The notes beneath the pieces are model-generated. The model had not been told where the DNA came from. It saw only the letters and a program-made list of their open reading frames with translations, and made no database searches. From positions 1,136,001-1,200,000 of the forward strand of contig NZ_CP031167.1 in assembly GCF_004346925.1 (NCBI RefSeq): DNA of 64,000 nucleotides. The letters are read 5' to 3'. Within the stretch, counting starts at the first letter, position 1. Every line of letters begins with the position of its first letter. Made by a program: the position numbers and the translations under genes. This document shows, piece by piece, positions 15,020-24,143 of this stretch. This stretch comes from Stenotrophomonas sp. ASS1. GTDB taxonomy: Bacteria; Pseudomonadota; Gammaproteobacteria; Xanthomonadales; Xanthomonadaceae.

Positions 15020-16279
15020 ATGACTGCCGAGCGGCAGCGCTCGATGTGGGTGGCCGGCCTGTCCACGGTGGTGGAGTGGTACGACTTCACCTTGTACCTG
15101 TACTTCGCCACGGTGCTGTCGCGGGTGTTCTTCGGTGGTGGCGAGCAGGCGCTGCTGGTCACCCTGGCCGGCTTTGCGGTGTCCTACCTGATGCGCCCGC
15201 TGGGCGCACTGTGCTTCGGCCACCTGGGGGACCGGCTGGGCCGGCGCTGGATGCTGCTGGCATCGATGGCCCTGATGGCAGCGGCGATGCTGGCCACCGC
15301 GCTGCTGCCGACTGCGGCCACGGCGGGCACTACGGCGGGCGTGCTGCTGCTGGTACTGCGCTGCGTGATGGCATTTTCGGTGGGCGGTGAGTACACCGGC
15401 GTGGTGGCGTACCTGCTGGAAAGCGCACCAGCACGGCGACGCGGCCTGGTGACCTCGCTGGCATCGGCGGCCAGCGAGGTGGGCGCGCTGCTGGCGGTGG
15501 CGATCTCGGCGCTTACGGTTGCGCTGCTGCCCACCGCGCAGTTGGACAGCTGGGGCTGGCGCATTCCGTTCTTCTTCGGTGCCGCGCTGGCACTGGTGAT
15601 CCTGGTCGCGCGCTCGGGCATGCACGAATCGCCGGAGTTCGAACGCCAGCGTCGCGAGGGCAGTATTCCGGCTACGCCGCTTCGCCACGTATTGCGTAAC
15701 CACCCGCTGGCGGTAGCGCGCACGTTTGCGATTTCGGCGCTGGGGTCGATCACTTACTACGTCGGCATCACCTATGTGCCGGCATTCCTGCATGCGCAGG
15801 GTCATGACGAAGGTGATGCACTGTGGCTGTCGACGATTGCGGCAGTGGCGGTCATTGCGATCACGCCGCTGTGCGGCGCATTGTCCGACCGCGTCGGACG
15901 ACGGCCGATGCTGTTGGGCCTGACCGTGCTGGCGGCGCTGCTGCCACTGTCCCTGTTCGCGTGGATGGCACAGGCGACGGCGCTGGGCATCGCGCTGGCG
16001 GCGGTGCTGCTGGCCTGTGTAGCCGGTGGAGTGAGCGCGGTGGCGGCCCCGGCTACGGCCGAGCAGTTCCCGGGCGAGGGCCGGGTCAGCGGGTTGGCAC
16101 TGGGGGTGACCATGGCCACCGCCTTCTTCGGCGGGGCAACGCCATGGCTGGCGCAATGGTGGGTGGAGCGCAGCGGCTGGGCAGCGGCGCCGGGCGCGAT
16201 GATCGCGCTGGTGGCGGTGCTGGTGCTGCCGGTGCTGTGGACCCTGCCCGAGACGGTCCCGGGCAGGGCCAAGCGCTAG
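15020..16279 (+). CDS. MFS transporter, metabolite:H+ symporter (MHS/ProP-like)
   Basis: A 419-residue, twelve-helix major-facilitator protein. It starts with LSTVVEWYDFTLYLYFATVLSRVFF, the characteristic MHS-family start. The MFS A-like motif after helix 2 is GHLGDRLGRRWMLL, with its echo CGALSDRVGRRPMLL between helices 8 and 9. Members take up organic acids, proline/betaine or dicarboxylates together with protons. The substrate cannot be read from the sequence. GAAGG lies about 10 bases before the ATG. It faces the nucleoside hydrolase gene tail to tail with only 4 bases between. Confidence 0.88.
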   Translation: MTAERQRSMWVAGLSTVVEWYDFTLYLYFATVLSRVFFGGGEQALLVTLAGFAVSYLMRPLGALCFGHLGDRLGRRWMLLASMALMAAAMLATALLPTAATAGTTAGVLLLVLRCVMAFSVGGEYTGVVAYLLESAPARRRGLVTSLASAASEVGALLAVAISALTVALLPTAQLDSWGWRIPFFFGAALALVILVARSGMHESPEFERQRREGSIPATPLRHVLRNHPLAVARTFAISALGSITYYVGITYVPAFLHAQGHDEGDALWLSTIAAVAVIAITPLCGALSDRVGRRPMLLGLTVLAALLPLSLFAWMAQATALGIALAAVLLACVAGGVSAVAAPATAEQFPGEGRVSGLALGVTMATAFFGGATPWLAQWWVERSGWAAAPGAMIALVAVLVLPVLWTLPETVPGRAKR

Positions 16280-16283
16280 CGGG

Positions 16284-17231
16284 TCAGACCTTCAGGGTCT
16301 GCTCGATGTCGGCCAGTACCGCGGCCGCATCCACGCCGATGGCAATCGACTGCACCACGTGGCCATCCCACACGCTGGGACCGAACGCCAGGCCTTCCGG
16401 CTTGGGAATGGTCATGCCGCGGGCGACACCGTCGGTGGCCACGCGCACGCTGGCGCGCTCGAACTGGAACAGCTCCGGGCGGGTCAGCGCGATGCACGCG
16501 CAGCAGTCGTGCACGACCATGCCCTTGTGGCCGGCCTGCAGGTAGAAGTCTACGTAGTCCTGCGACAGCGCACGGACCAGCTCGGCGTCGGCACCGCCGA
16601 TGGCCGCCAGCGTGTCCAGGCCGTCACGGTCCATTTCCACGCGGGTGGTCACGTCCAGACCGATCGCGGTGACCGGCCAGCTGGCGGTGAACACCACGTC
16701 GGCGGCTTCGGCATCGCCCCAGATGTTGGCCTCGGCGGCCGGGGTGATGTTGCCGTTGACGTGGAAAGCGCCACCCATGATCACCACGCCGCGCACCAGG
16801 CCGGCGATGTCCGGGGCCTGCTGCAGGGCCAGGGCCAGGTTGGTCATGCGGCCGACCGCGACCAGGGTCACCTCGCCCGGATGGGCGCGGACCAGGTCGA
16901 TGATCAGCTGATGGGCCGGGCGCGCATCGGCGGCTACGTCCAGGCTGGCCGGCACCGGGTGGTTGCCCAGGCCGTTTTGGCCATGGATGTGCACCGGCCA
17001 GGCTTCCGGGGTGGCTTCCGGCTGCAGCGGGCCACCGGCACCGCGCGCGACCGGAGCGGCAAAGCCCCAGGCCTGCTTCAGGTACAGCGCGTTGTGCGTG
17101 GTCGACTCCACCGAGGCATTGCCGAAGGTGGTGGTGACGCCGATCAGGTCGATCTGGGCGTGCTTGTGCAGGTACAGCAGGGCCAGGGCGTCGTCGACGC
17201 CCGGGTCGGTATCGAAAATGACTTTCAGCAT
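16284..17231 (-). CDS. Inosine/uridine-preferring nucleoside hydrolase
   Basis: A 315-residue N-ribohydrolase that splits nucleosides into base and ribose. It starts with the calcium-binding signature KVIFDTDPGVDDALALLY. It also shows GVTTTFGN, a VAVGRMTNLALAL segment and the late VHDCCACIALTRPELF with the metal Asp and its neighbours. There is no signal peptide, so it is cytoplasmic and probably a salvage enzyme. I chose the ATG at 17231, directly before MLKVIFDTDPG and preceded by purine-rich GAAGAAGAAG. A longer start would add a Lys/Asn-rich tail. Confidence 0.92.
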   Translation of the reverse strand: MLKVIFDTDPGVDDALALLYLHKHAQIDLIGVTTTFGNASVESTTHNALYLKQAWGFAAPVARGAGGPLQPEATPEAWPVHIHGQNGLGNHPVPASLDVAADARPAHQLIIDLVRAHPGEVTLVAVGRMTNLALALQQAPDIAGLVRGVVIMGGAFHVNGNITPAAEANIWGDAEAADVVFTASWPVTAIGLDVTTRVEMDRDGLDTLAAIGGADAELVRALSQDYVDFYLQAGHKGMVVHDCCACIALTRPELFQFERASVRVATDGVARGMTIPKPEGLAFGPSVWDGHVVQSIAIGVDAAAVLADIEQTLKV

Positions 17232-17382
17232 GTTGTTGTTCTTCTTCTTCCGTGTGGTGCGGGGGGCGCCGGCGGCCACGGGGCAGGCCGGCGCGCCCTA
17301 CATTGTCCCATCTTCATGACAGGCAGGGCCATTGCCGGGGTGGCAGGCCATAATGCCCCCAGTCCAGGCATGGAGTCGCCGA

Positions 17383-17715
17383 ATGCTGATCGTTACCCTT
17401 CTGCTGGTCCTGCTGGTGCTGGGCCTGAACGTGGTGGCCACCGTGGTGATCGCGCAGCGCGACGGCCTGTCGGCGGGCGGCCGGACGGTGCAGCTGCTGC
17501 TGGTCTGGCTGCTGCCGCTGGTCGGCGCGATCCTGTGCATGGCAGTGGCCACGGCCGATGGCTCACCCGCGCGGAGCGATGGCAGTGGCGGTGGGCCCGC
17601 CGATTTCTCCGGCGGCTATTCCGGGGACAGCCACAGTCATCACAGCTACAGCAGCTCCGACTGTGGAAGCGACGGCGGCAGCAGTGACGGTGGTGGTGGC
17701 AGCTGCAGCGATTGA
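17383..17715 (+). CDS. Small membrane protein with a Ser/Gly/Cys-rich tail
   Basis: A 110-residue protein. Two membrane helices (residues 2-22 and 32-55) are followed by a low-complexity tail made of Ser, Gly, Asp and His with two Cys (HSHHSYSSSDCGSD ... GGGGSCSD). The first helix pair resembles phospholipase_D-nuclease N-terminal-like small membrane proteins. The tail has no recognisable fold, but its His and Cys residues could bind metal. I start at the ATG 17383 with GGAG about 8 bases before. It ends 8 bases before a SMAG pair. Confidence 0.7.
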   Translation: MLIVTLLLVLLVLGLNVVATVVIAQRDGLSAGGRTVQLLLVWLLPLVGAILCMAVATADGSPARSDGSGGGPADFSGGYSGDSHSHHSYSSSDCGSDGGSSDGGGGSCSD

Positions 17716-17722
17716 GGTCTCT

Positions 17723-17806
17723 GTAGAGTCGAGCCATGCTCGACTGCCCTTCGTTCCAACGCCGCGATGCCTGATCGAAAAGCAGTCGAGCATGGCTCGA
17801 CTCTAC
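17723..17806. repeat. SMAG inverted pair (GTAGAGTCGAGC subtype)
   Basis: GTAGAGTCGAGCCATGCTCG at the left and its inverse complement ending in CTAC at the right, spaced about 40 bases. It lies between two convergent genes and can form one large cruciform or two hairpins. Confidence 0.9.
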
Positions 17807-17825
17807 AAAGGCGACGACAGTGCGC

Positions 17826-18545
17826 TCAGCCGCCGCCTTCGGTCGGCAACGGCGCCGGTACGTTCAACAGCCCGCCCGCCGCCACATAGGCGGCCAGTGC
17901 CTGGCCCTGGCTCAGCAGATGGCGTTCCATGGTGCGTTCGGCAGCCTGCGCGTCGCGGCGGCGGAAGCATTCCATCAGCTCGCGGTGTTCGGCCAGCGAC
18001 TGCGCGGTGCGACCCGGGGTCAGCAGCTGACGGCCACGATGCATCTTCAGGATGCGGTGCAGATCGTGGGTGATGCGGATCAGCCAGGGGTTGCCCGCGT
18101 AATGCTGCACGGTTTCGTGGATCAGGTAGTTGTTGCGGTAGTACTCGGCGATGTTGCCCTCGGCCGCCGCTGCTTCCATCGCTGCATGCAGGTCTTCGAG
18201 CTGCTGCACGCCGGCATCGTCGATGTGCTTCACCGCCTCATGCGCGCAGCGGCCTTCCAGCATCGCCATCACCGGGAACAGCTGGTTGAGGTCTTCCAGC
18301 GTCAGTCGCGTGACCCGGCTGCCACGACCCGCATCGATCTGCACCAGGCCTTCGGCGGCCAGCAGCTTCAGCGCCTCGCGCAGCGGCGTGCGGCTGATGC
18401 CCAGTTCTTCGCACAGCGCGGGCTCGTCGATCCACTCTCCCGGCGGCAGCCGGTAATCGTAGATGCGCTCGCGCACGTGTTCGGCCACCTCTTCGTACAG
18501 GGGTGCGCGCTTCTTCGGTGACCGCGGGGCAGGGGCAATGGCCAT
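17826..18545 (-). CDS. mdcY: GntR/FCD regulator, likely malonate repressor MdcY
   Basis: A 239-residue FadR-type regulator. It has a GntR winged helix at about 15-80 (LYEEVAEHVRERIYDYRLPPGEWI; LCEELGISRTPLREALKLLAAEGLV) and an FCD effector domain at about 90-225 with candidate metal-binding His in YLIHETVQHYAGNP and LAEHRELMECFRRRD. It is the last gene of the minus-strand malonate cluster, after the MatC-like carrier and a SMAG pair. In Acinetobacter a GntR protein of this type (MdcY) represses the mdc genes until malonate is present. The assignment rests on location and family. The ATG at 18545 begins MAIAPAP. Confidence 0.82.
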   Translation of the reverse strand: MAIAPAPRSPKKRAPLYEEVAEHVRERIYDYRLPPGEWIDEPALCEELGISRTPLREALKLLAAEGLVQIDAGRGSRVTRLTLEDLNQLFPVMAMLEGRCAHEAVKHIDDAGVQQLEDLHAAMEAAAAEGNIAEYYRNNYLIHETVQHYAGNPWLIRITHDLHRILKMHRGRQLLTPGRTAQSLAEHRELMECFRRRDAQAAERTMERHLLSQGQALAAYVAAGGLLNVPAPLPTEGGG

Positions 18546-18564
18546 GGTGGAAGTGTACCGCCAG

Positions 18565-18636
18565 GTAGTGCCGGCCGCTGGCCGGCAACCCATGATCGCT
18601 GGATGGCTTCATGAGAGTGCCGGCCAGCGGTCGGCA
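18565..18636. repeat. SMAG inverted pair
   Basis: GTAGTGCCGGCCGCTGGCC at 18565 and a diverged inverse partner (GTGCCGGCCAGCGGTCGGCAC) ending at about 18636. Located between the MatC-like carrier gene and mdcY. Confidence 0.85.
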
Positions 18637-18650
18637 CCCCCGCTGGGCGG

Positions 18651-20018
18651 TTACATCCAGCCTGGCACCACGAACACCAGCCAGGCCAGCAACGGCCCCA
18701 GGGCCACCACCAGGCCGCTGTACACCAGGAAGCGGCGGAACAGGGTCTCGCGCTCTTCCTGCGCTGCCGAGGCCACCACCAGTGCGCCATTGGTCGAGAA
18801 CGGGCTGACATCGACGATGGTGGATGACACCGCCAGCGCGCAGATCACGCCGGCGGCGCTGAGGTGGCCCTGCATCAGGAACGGCACCGCCAATGGAATC
18901 GTCGCGCCGAGTACCGCTGCCGACGAAGCGAATGCAGAGACGATGCCGCCGACATAGCAGACCAGCAGCGCGCCGAGCAGTGGGATGCCGATGTCGGACA
19001 CACCGTTGCCGATGAAGTCCACCGCGCCGGCATGTTCCAGCACGCCGATGTAGGTCACCACGCCGCAGATCAGCAGCACGGTGGACCAGCTGATGCCATC
19101 GACCGCACCCTTCTGGCTCTGTGGCGACAACAGCGCCAGCGCCACCGCCACGGTGATCGAGACCAGGCCGACGTTGAGGTTGTAGATCAGCGCGGCCACG
19201 CCCAGGCCGAGCAGGCCGATCAGGGTGAACAACCGCTCGCGGGTCAGGTTCACCGCATCCAGTGCCACCGGATCATTGCTGAGCGTGCCGCCGCCTGCCG
19301 CGACCAGCGCGCCATGACCTTCGATCGCGAACTGGCGCGACGACGCCTGCGGGCCACCGGCCATCGCCAGCTCGGCATTGCCGAGTGTTCCTGCTGCGGT
19401 GATCGAGCCACGGCGCAGCAGGGCGATGCCACCAAAGGCGAAGAAGCAGATCGTCGCCATCATGAAGTTGAAGCCCAGACTGGTCAGGAACACCGCCATC
19501 TCGGTCACTTCCAGCCCGGCTTTCTGCACCACGCCATTGGTGATGCTGCCGTACACGCTGATCGGCGAGAAGCCGCCCGCCTGCGCACCATGGATGACCA
19601 GCAGGCCCATCATCAGTGGATTGATGTTGTACTGCTTGGCAAAGCGCAGCGCGACCGGGCCGATGATCGCGACCGCCGCCGGGCCCAGTGCACCGAACGC
19701 AGTGAGGACCGCGGTGATCACGAACATCACCCACGGAATGGCCACGATATGGCCGCGCACGGCTTTCACTGCCCAGTGCACCAGCAGGTCGATGGTGCCG
19801 TTCTTCTGCGCGATGGCGAACAGATAGGTAATGCCGACCAGGGTCAGGAACAGATCGCCGGGAAAGCCGGCCAGGACCTCCTTGCCGCCCATGTCGACCC
19901 ACAGCCCGCCGATGATGAAGGCCAGCGCGAAGGCGACGGCACCCATGTTGATCGGCATCGCGGTGGCGACGATGAACATGATCACCAGACCGATGATCGT
20001 TGCGATTTGTGGACTCAT
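18651..20018 (-). CDS. MatC-like dicarboxylate (malonate) carrier
   Basis: A 455-residue membrane protein with about 12 helices. Its N-terminal half matches the MatC_N dicarboxylate carrier group (IGLVIMFIVATAMPINMGAVAFALAFIIGG; GDLFLTLVGITYLFAIAQKNGTIDLLV), and the tail is of the same ion-transporter superfamily (AVSSTIVDVSPFSTNGALVVA). It follows mdcH in the malonate decarboxylase cluster by 104 bases, so its likely job is malonate uptake, in place of the MdcL/MdcM carrier of other species. The substrate is inferred from the neighbours. Confidence 0.88.
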   Translation of the reverse strand: MSPQIATIIGLVIMFIVATAMPINMGAVAFALAFIIGGLWVDMGGKEVLAGFPGDLFLTLVGITYLFAIAQKNGTIDLLVHWAVKAVRGHIVAIPWVMFVITAVLTAFGALGPAAVAIIGPVALRFAKQYNINPLMMGLLVIHGAQAGGFSPISVYGSITNGVVQKAGLEVTEMAVFLTSLGFNFMMATICFFAFGGIALLRRGSITAAGTLGNAELAMAGGPQASSRQFAIEGHGALVAAGGGTLSNDPVALDAVNLTRERLFTLIGLLGLGVAALIYNLNVGLVSITVAVALALLSPQSQKGAVDGISWSTVLLICGVVTYIGVLEHAGAVDFIGNGVSDIGIPLLGALLVCYVGGIVSAFASSAAVLGATIPLAVPFLMQGHLSAAGVICALAVSSTIVDVSPFSTNGALVVASAAQEERETLFRRFLVYSGLVVALGPLLAWLVFVVPGWM

Positions 20019-20122
20019 GCGCCCTCCCAGACACGTGACTCACGTACAGCGCGGATGGAGACCCGCCATCCCGGGGTAAGGCGACGTACTGCGTGTTGCG
20101 TGATACGTACTGCTCGAACCCG

Positions 20123-21043
20123 TTACTGCAGCCGTTCCAGCGCACTGCGGCCCCAGCCCGCGGCGCCTTCAAGGCTCTGGAACTCTTCCACCGCGCGCAC
20201 TTCGCAGCACGGATAGGCCGGCGCGACCATGCGCGCCAAGGCGTTGCCCGGGCCCAGCTGCAGGAACACCCGCGCGCCACGCTCGAAGGCCTGGCGCATC
20301 ACCTGCGCCCATTCGATGGTCTGTGCGAGCTGCGTCGACAGCGTGTGGACTGCCGTTGCCCGATCCCGCACCGGTCGCGCATCGATGCCGGCCAGCAGCG
20401 GCAGGCGTGGGGCCTGCAGTGGCGAGGCGTCGAGTGCGGCAGCGAACGGTGCGACCGCCGCTGTCAGCAACGGTGTGTGTGCAGGCACGTGCACCGGCAG
20501 TGGACGGATGTCCGCACCCTGCGGCCGCGCGGCATCGGCCAGCCGCTGCAATGAGGCGTGCGTGCCGCCCACGATGAAATGGTCCTGCCCGTTGGCGATG
20601 GCCACGTGCGCTCCGTGCAGATCGCACAGCGGCTGCAGTACATGGCGTTCCAGGCCAAGCACTGCCTGCAGGCCTGCATCGGCGGGGCTGGCACTGTCCA
20701 TCAACAGTGCGCGCTGCGCAGCCAGGGCAAGGCAGGTGGCCGCATCGACGCCGCCGGCGATGGCATGTGCGGCCAGCTCGCCGATGCTGTAACCCGCGAT
20801 CACCGTCGGCGTTGGCAATATCTCGCGCAGGCCCTGCCAATGCGCCAGGCTTGCTGCGCACAACAGTGGTTGCGCCCGCACATTGTCGAAGCGGTCGTCG
20901 GCCGCCGCAGCGGCGAATACATCGCGGCCGAGCAGTTCGCTCGTGGCATCGAGCACCGGCCGCGCAGCAGCCAGATCGCGCACGCGATCGAACATCGCCG
21001 CGTGCTGCGCGCCTTGGCCAGGGCAGAGCAGGGCCAGGCTCAT
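20123..21043 (-). CDS. mdcH: Malonate decarboxylase epsilon subunit (malonyl-CoA:ACP transacylase)
   Basis: A 306-residue FabD-like acyltransferase that charges the decarboxylase acyl carrier protein with malonyl from malonyl-CoA. Signatures are LLCPGQGAQHAAMF at the N-terminus, the nucleophile elbow AGYSIGELAAHA (Ser86) and the catalytic His region PVHVPAHTPLL. The start overlaps the mdcB stop by 4 bases (ATGA). It is the last decarboxylase gene before the carrier. The length is normal for MdcH. Confidence 0.93.
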   Translation of the reverse strand: MSLALLCPGQGAQHAAMFDRVRDLAAARPVLDATSELLGRDVFAAAAADDRFDNVRAQPLLCAASLAHWQGLREILPTPTVIAGYSIGELAAHAIAGGVDAATCLALAAQRALLMDSASPADAGLQAVLGLERHVLQPLCDLHGAHVAIANGQDHFIVGGTHASLQRLADAARPQGADIRPLPVHVPAHTPLLTAAVAPFAAALDASPLQAPRLPLLAGIDARPVRDRATAVHTLSTQLAQTIEWAQVMRQAFERGARVFLQLGPGNALARMVAPAYPCCEVRAVEEFQSLEGAAGWGRSALERLQ

Positions 21044-21897
21044 GCCTGCTCCTGCTGCAGCAGGAACACGCTGCAGGCCAACAGGTCTGCGCTGCCGCCC
21101 GGGCTCAGCCGGCGCATGACGAAGCCGTCACCGATGCGACGCAGATGTACCTGCCAGTCCGGCGCGAAGGTGCCACCGGCGTCCAGGAAGGTGCGTGCCT
21201 GCCGCTGGGCCCAGCGCAGGCCGTCGGCGCCGCCCCGGTGCAGCAGGTTGAGGTCATCCACGCACGCGATCAGCTGCATCAGGGTCTGGCACATCGCGGC
21301 CTCGCGTGGCAGGCCGCTGGCCAGTGCGTGGCGCAGGGCAGGCAGTGCCACTTCGCGCAGCAGCGGGTAGCCGGCGGCCGCTTGTTCGCGCACACCTTGC
21401 ACGCCGTGCCGTGCACGCGCGCGCTGGCCAGGGCTGTTCGCATCCAGAGGCGCGGCGGCGAGCTCGGGCGCCCAACGGCGCACTTCCTGGCAGACCTGCT
21501 CGGCTGCGGCGACACGGCCCGCGCGGCCCCAGCAGGCAGCGGACGCGGCCACCAGCAGGCCAAGGCTGAAGATCGCACCGCGATGGGTGTTGATGCCCGC
21601 AGTGGCGTGCAGCATCGATATCTCGGCGGCGATGCCATGCCGGCGCAGCGTCTGGAACGGCGCCGCGCTGGCACCGGCGTCGGCCACGGCGATGAAATAG
21701 TGGCGCAACGCGAACAGGCTGCGCAGGAAGGTGCCGGCATCCATGTCGTGGTGGCTGCCGCGATCGAACGGTGTAACCAGTCCCGGTTTGGGGGCAAGGG
21801 CCAGTTCGGCGTGCAGGCTGGCGATGGCAAGGCGCCCCAGGCGCGCGCTGTCCACCGCCGGGGTGGACCGGGCGACGCGCTTCACGACGGCGTTCAT
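21040..21897 (-). CDS. mdcB: Triphosphoribosyl-dephospho-CoA synthase
   Basis: A 285-residue enzyme that joins ATP and dephospho-CoA into 2'-(5''-triphosphoribosyl)-3'-dephospho-CoA, the precursor of the carrier-protein prosthetic group. Relatives are CitG and MadA-type proteins. Family hallmarks are ALAPKPGLVTPFDRGSHHDMD, the TAGINTHRGAIFSLGLL block and the late LSPGGSADLLA. Its start overlaps the mdcG stop by 4 bases, and its stop overlaps mdcH in the same way. Confidence 0.92.
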   Translation of the reverse strand: MNAVVKRVARSTPAVDSARLGRLAIASLHAELALAPKPGLVTPFDRGSHHDMDAGTFLRSLFALRHYFIAVADAGASAAPFQTLRRHGIAAEISMLHATAGINTHRGAIFSLGLLVAASAACWGRAGRVAAAEQVCQEVRRWAPELAAAPLDANSPGQRARARHGVQGVREQAAAGYPLLREVALPALRHALASGLPREAAMCQTLMQLIACVDDLNLLHRGGADGLRWAQRQARTFLDAGGTFAPDWQVHLRRIGDGFVMRRLSPGGSADLLACSVFLLQQEQA

Positions 21898-22535
21898 GCG
21901 ACAACTCCAGTGGCGTTGAACAAGGCCTCGCGCAGTTCCAGAGCGGCACCATCAATGCGTTTGACCAGTACTTCGCGGCTGCGACCGGCGTATTCGCGCC
22001 AGTTCACCGCGCCACCATCCACCAGGCACAGTTCGCCATCTACGCGATGCCCGTAGGCGCTTTCCCAGTGCTGCAGGCGTTCGACCAGCAGGTCGGCCTG
22101 GCGCGCGTCATCCACCTGCCACAGCAGGTCGATGTCCGAGCGCGCGTGCACATAGGGCAGTCCGCTGAGGTGCTGCCATGCGAAGGCGCCGAATACGCGG
22201 GCCGGTGCAAGTCGCAGCATTGCCTGCAACGCCGCCTGCCAATCCGCCGGAACGCCGCCGGCGAGAACGTGATCCAAGGGAGGGGGAGGCTGCAGCTGCT
22301 GGACGTCCTGCAGGGCCACGCGCAGCGCCAGCCGTTGCTTGCCTTCGCTTGGCGGTAGCGGTACCCCCAGACGCAGCCGAGGGTCGGGGTCGTCCGCCGC
22401 ACAGCGCGCCACCATGGCCGGCAGGCCCTGCGCGAACCACGCTGCCAGGCGTGGTTCCTGTGCAGTCACGTCAGCCCGCCAGTCGGCATCGGCCGACAGC
22501 CAGGCCAGCGTGTGGCGGGCGGGCCGCTCAGGCAT
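21894..22535 (-). CDS. mdcG: Malonate decarboxylase holo-ACP synthase
   Basis: A 213-residue phosphoribosyl-dephospho-CoA transferase that attaches the prosthetic group to the serine of MdcC. It resembles a nucleotidyltransferase, with the acidic pair in HARSDIDLLWQVDDARQADLL and the conserved CLVDGGAVNWREY. I use the ATG at 22535 (MPERPARHTLAW), which overlaps the mdcE stop by 8 bases. An upstream open stretch inside mdcE has no family resemblance. Confidence 0.9.
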   Translation of the reverse strand: MPERPARHTLAWLSADADWRADVTAQEPRLAAWFAQGLPAMVARCAADDPDPRLRLGVPLPPSEGKQRLALRVALQDVQQLQPPPPLDHVLAGGVPADWQAALQAMLRLAPARVFGAFAWQHLSGLPYVHARSDIDLLWQVDDARQADLLVERLQHWESAYGHRVDGELCLVDGGAVNWREYAGRSREVLVKRIDGAALELREALFNATGVVA

Positions 22536-23238
22536 CGCCGTGGGCCACCGCAGTCGAAACCCCTGCCGCCAGGGCACGACCGCCGCGCTGTGCGCCGCGT
22601 GCGGCACGCAGGTCGCCTTCGGCGGGCGTGCGCAGCGCCTGCAGCAGGTGCTGGGCAAGATCGCCCTCCCACAGCGATTCCACCGCACCCATCGCCACGT
22701 AGTTCTCCACGCCCGGCGCGAACACCGGCGAGCTCTGGCTGAGTGCCTGCAGTTTCTCCAGCGGTTGCTTGGTCACCCGCGCCATCGCGCGCAGGTCCAT
22801 CACCCGCACCTGTGCATCGGGCAGGGCGTGGATGTGGTCGGCCATCAGGCCGAACGACAGAAAGCCGCCGCTGACCGACTCGCCATAGACCAGGGTCACC
22901 AGCCGCGCACCGCGTCGGCGTGCCAGATCCAGCGTCTGCGCCAAGTGAGCGAAGTAGCCGTTGATGCCAAGCAGTTCGTCACGCCGCGCCAGGCGCTGGC
23001 CAGCGGTGTCCACCAGCATCACGATCGGTCGCTGTGGAAGCGCGGCGGTGCTGGCAAGCACGGTTTCGGCCAGTGCCAATGCGTGGTCCACGCCGACTTC
23101 GAGTTTGTCGGCGGTACCGATCACGGTCACCTCGCCATCCTCGGTGGTGGCGCTACCGGTCAGCACCGAATCGTTCACGGCAATGGCATGCCCATGCGGG
23201 AACAGGGCATCGAGCAGGGTCTGCAGCGGCATGCTCAT
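22528..23238 (-). CDS. mdcE: Malonate decarboxylase gamma subunit
   Basis: A 236-residue subunit with a carboxyltransferase-like (crotonase-fold) structure. It pairs with MdcD to decarboxylate malonyl-S-ACP to acetyl-S-ACP. Recognisable stretches are PIVMLVDTAGQRLARRDELLGINGYFA, GARLVTLVYGESVSGGFLSFG and RVMDLRAMARVTKQPLEKL. It starts with a 4-base overlap with the end of mdcD. No biotin site is present, as expected for the biotin-independent soluble enzyme. Confidence 0.93.
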   Translation of the reverse strand: MSMPLQTLLDALFPHGHAIAVNDSVLTGSATTEDGEVTVIGTADKLEVGVDHALALAETVLASTAALPQRPIVMLVDTAGQRLARRDELLGINGYFAHLAQTLDLARRRGARLVTLVYGESVSGGFLSFGLMADHIHALPDAQVRVMDLRAMARVTKQPLEKLQALSQSSPVFAPGVENYVAMGAVESLWEGDLAQHLLQALRTPAEGDLRAARGAQRGGRALAAGVSTAVAHGDA

Positions 23239-24143
23239 GGCAGGCTCCGGTCGGCGGTGGCGATGAGGAACGCATCGGTGTCGAGCAGCGTCAGTCGCTC
23301 GGGGGTAGTGATACCCAGCCGCGCCCAGATCTCAAGGCCATCGCGGCAATCGCCCCAGGCCTGCACGCGCGCCTTCAGTGCCGCATGGCGTTCCTGCAGC
23401 GCGGCCAGTGCAGTATCTGGATCGGTGCTGCTGGTATCGGGCTGCAGCGCATTGCTGGCAGCCTGCGCGAACGCCTCGATGGCATCGGGCACCAGCACCT
23501 GTGCCTGGTCGATCAGGTAGCGGTGCTTGCCTCCCGTTACGCGCCAGACCAGCGCACGATCGCGGGAATCGAACTCTTCCACACCACGCACGGTCTCGAT
23601 TACTTCCGGTCCGGACAGTGACAGCCGGCCTTCCTCGGACATGACCACCGTGCTGCAGCAGCGGGCGACGATGCCCATGCCACCGAATGCGCCGTTGCCG
23701 CTGCCGATCAGCGCCACCACCGGCACGCCTGCAGCGCGCGCGTCCAGGGTGGCGCGCATGATCTCGGAAATGGCAATCAATCCCGCGTTGGCTTCGTGCA
23801 GGCGCACGCCGCCGGTATCGAGCAGCAGCAGCACACCGTCAGGTCGGGTTTCCGCTGCACGGTGCAGCAGCCCGGTCAACTTGGCGCCGTGCACCTCGCC
23901 CACGCCGCCGCCCATGAATTCACCCTGCTGTGCGGCCAGCAGCACGCGTCGGCCGCGCAGTGTGGCTTCGCCGACAACGATACCGTCGTCGAACGCCGCG
24001 GGCTGGTCGAGCTGTGCCAGGTGCGGGCTCATCATCCGCCGCGCCGGGCCGAGGAATTCACGGAACGAGCCGGCGTCGATCAGGCCGGCGATGCGCTCAC
24101 GTGCATCGGCTTCGTAGTAACTGTGGCGCTGCGTCCGGCTCAT
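23235..24143 (-). CDS. mdcD: Malonate decarboxylase beta subunit
   Basis: A 302-residue carboxyltransferase-fold subunit, partner of MdcE in the decarboxylation step. It shows SYYEADARERIAGLIDAGSF at the start, AQQGEFMGGGVGEVHGAKL, LLLLDTGGVRLHEANAGLIA (oxyanion region) and GSGNGAFGGMGIVA. It overlaps mdcC upstream and mdcE downstream by 4 bases each, the tight packing of a single translational unit. Confidence 0.94.
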   Translation of the reverse strand: MSRTQRHSYYEADARERIAGLIDAGSFREFLGPARRMMSPHLAQLDQPAAFDDGIVVGEATLRGRRVLLAAQQGEFMGGGVGEVHGAKLTGLLHRAAETRPDGVLLLLDTGGVRLHEANAGLIAISEIMRATLDARAAGVPVVALIGSGNGAFGGMGIVARCCSTVVMSEEGRLSLSGPEVIETVRGVEEFDSRDRALVWRVTGGKHRYLIDQAQVLVPDAIEAFAQAASNALQPDTSSTDPDTALAALQERHAALKARVQAWGDCRDGLEIWARLGITTPERLTLLDTDAFLIATADRSLP